59,923 nucleotides of DNA from Gemmobacter lutimaris. GTDB taxonomy: Bacteria > Pseudomonadota > Alphaproteobacteria > Rhodobacterales > Rhodobacteraceae. The stretch is taken from positions 1 through 59,923 of the forward strand of contig NZ_QXXQ01000021.1 in the NCBI RefSeq assembly GCF_003570715.1, given 5' to 3'. Shown piece by piece: positions 58,987-59,923 of this stretch. The notes beneath the pieces are model-generated. The model did not search any database. It saw nothing but the letters and a program-made list of their open reading frames with translations, and was not told where the DNA came from. Position numbers and translations under genes: made by a program. Position 1 is the first letter of the stretch. The number at the start of each line of letters is the position of its first letter.

Positions 58987-59613
58987 ATGCGGCAAGAAGC
59001 ACAGAAGGCGCGGCGAAAAGAGATCGAGCAGGCTGCGCTGGCGCTGCTTGTCCAGCATGGTTATGCCGCGACAACGATGGCCTCTGTTGCCAAGGCAGTT
59101 GGAGCCTCGCTTGAAACGCTTTACAAATGGTATGGCGACAAGCCGGGCCTGTTCCGCGCGATGGTGCAGGCCAATATCGAGGAACTGCGTGACGGGCTGT
59201 TGATGTCGGCCGCCACATTCCGTGATCCGATTGCCGCCCTGCAGGAGTTCGGCCCCCGGTTAATCGCGGTTCTCACCAGCGAGGAAGTTGTTGCCCTGAA
59301 CCGGGCGGCGGCGGCCGACCCCAGCGGCGATCTCGGTCGGATCATTGCCGAAACTGGGCGCGGCTCTATTGCGCCACAGTTGACCGGCTTGTTCGACCGG
59401 GCAATGGAGAGCGACGACCCTGCGCAGATCACCGAGATCTATCTCGGGCTACTGCTGGGTGATCTGCAGATCCGCCGGGTGATCGGCCGAATGCCGCCCC
59501 CTGACGCCACAGAAATCCGGCAACGTTCCGACAGAGCTCTGGAGTTGCTTTGCCGCCTGTTTCCAGCCTGTCCCTCAAAGCTCCCATCCGAGATTTCAGT
59601 CGCGTTCGCGTAG
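58987..59613 (+). CDS. TetR/AcrR-family transcriptional repressor
   Basis: A 208-residue regulator with N-terminal TetR helix-turn-helix (IEQAALALLVQHGYAATTMA; SVAKAVGASLETLYKWYGDK) and a helical ligand domain of the AcrR C-terminal type (LSEVV-like region EEVVALNRAAAADPSGDLGR; TEIYLGLLLGDLQIRRVIGR). It is divergent from the LysE-type exporter operon and probably represses it until a ligand binds. The ATG follows GGAGCGAAGG. Confidence 0.92.
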   Translation: MRQEAQKARRKEIEQAALALLVQHGYAATTMASVAKAVGASLETLYKWYGDKPGLFRAMVQANIEELRDGLLMSAATFRDPIAALQEFGPRLIAVLTSEEVVALNRAAAADPSGDLGRIIAETGRGSIAPQLTGLFDRAMESDDPAQITEIYLGLLLGDLQIRRVIGRMPPPDATEIRQRSDRALELLCRLFPACPSKLPSEISVAFA

Positions 59614-59816
59614 GGGCCGTGACTTCCCGTGATCGAGACCGGCCCATAGCCGCCGGTCGACCTCGACTTGTGCTGCCTTCCCGCGCTCTCGGAAGCTGCC
59701 GTTCATCTTGCTACGCAGCAAACACTCGGCCACGATAGTAGCGATGAGGGACTGGACAGGCCACGGACTCCGCTCCGAGCAGAAAACGCTTGTCTAGGCT
59801 CCAGACTCATTGATCG
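59614..59816. other. Non-coding gap before the terminal IS
   Basis: About 200 bp with no credible gene. The right part from about 59785 (GTCTAGGCTCCAGACTCATT) is likely the terminal region of the IS5-type element whose transposase ends at 59817. Confidence 0.4.
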
Positions 59817-59923
59817 TCAAAGCCAGAACATGACGGTTGCTGCGAGGGCGACAGCAGAGAGGAAGGTCTTGGCACATCTGTCGTAGCGGGTTGCGATGCG
59901 GCGCCAGTCCTTCAATCTGCCGA
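59817..59923 (-). pseudogene. IS5-family transposase, C-terminal end cut by window edge
   Basis: The minus strand encodes GRLKDWRRIATRYDRCAKTF and LSAVALAATVMFWL followed by a stop at 59817-59819, the highly typical C-terminus of IS5-type DDE transposases. The rest lies beyond the window, so completeness cannot be judged; it is listed as partial rather than proven broken. Confidence 0.85.

Overview
The window is GC-rich DNA from an alphaproteobacterium, most likely a member of the Rhodobacterales (Rhodobacter/Paracoccus-like). The support is the repABC-type replicon remnant with a rhizobial/rhodobacterial-type parS palindrome, a CsgG/HfaB-type secretion locus, an ApbE/PepSY/DUF2271 redox cluster and a VirB/VirD4 conjugation cluster. 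It reads as a plasmid, or an integrated plasmid, carrying chromosome-like accessory modules and much insertion-sequence debris.

Layout. 1-660: non-coding, with extreme poly-G and poly-C tracts and a candidate terminated small RNA. 660-7290: a signalling block with a LuxR-type response regulator, a molybdopterin-fold periplasmic protein, two large hybrid histidine kinases that converge and overlap, a receiver-like orphan and a tiny membrane protein; two intergenic gaps share a sequence box. 7497-13759: an operon with a Gly/Ser-rich lipoprotein, an HfaA-like exported protein, a CsgG/HfaB-type outer-membrane secretion lipoprotein and four tandem paralogous exported proteins. These share a short motif just after the signal peptide and a recurring TTVLGAVNTG-like motif. 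A 1449-residue RTX protein with a Calx-beta domain follows. I regard this block as the best candidate for an undescribed extracellular fibre or adhesin system, controlled by the adjacent kinases. 18477-22551: sulfate ABC transporter (binding protein, two permeases, short ATPase) and an Lrp/AsnC regulator. 22669-29331: two-component pair divergent from PepSY, Asp-rich, DUF2271, PepSY-flavodoxin-reductase fusion and ApbE genes, an inferred transmembrane flavin electron-transfer module.

29643-36315 is a decayed plasmid core. An intact-looking parS and repA remain, but repB is truncated and fused in frame to repA by one extra G, repC lacks its 5' end and is frameshifted, and a truncated IS110-family element fills the gap. 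A VapBC-type toxin-antitoxin pair follows, then a ParE-like remnant, a tyrosine recombinase split by an amber codon, and a mosaic of IS3 and IS30 fragments. Several lesions are one-base changes in or beside homopolymers, so sequencing error must be excluded.

36418-54130: a plasmid HTH protein, two small exported proteins and a complete-looking VirB-type type IV secretion operon (VirB1-VirB6, VirB8-VirB11, VirD4) with two lytic transglycosylases, one embedded in a VirB5-like scaffold. No relaxase was recognised. 54257-59613: small hypotheticals, an XRE regulator and a minus-strand operon (membrane protein, DUF1772-like, LysE-type exporter, Dabb-domain, Imm11-like and other proteins) divergent from a TetR regulator. 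The window ends inside an IS5-type transposase.
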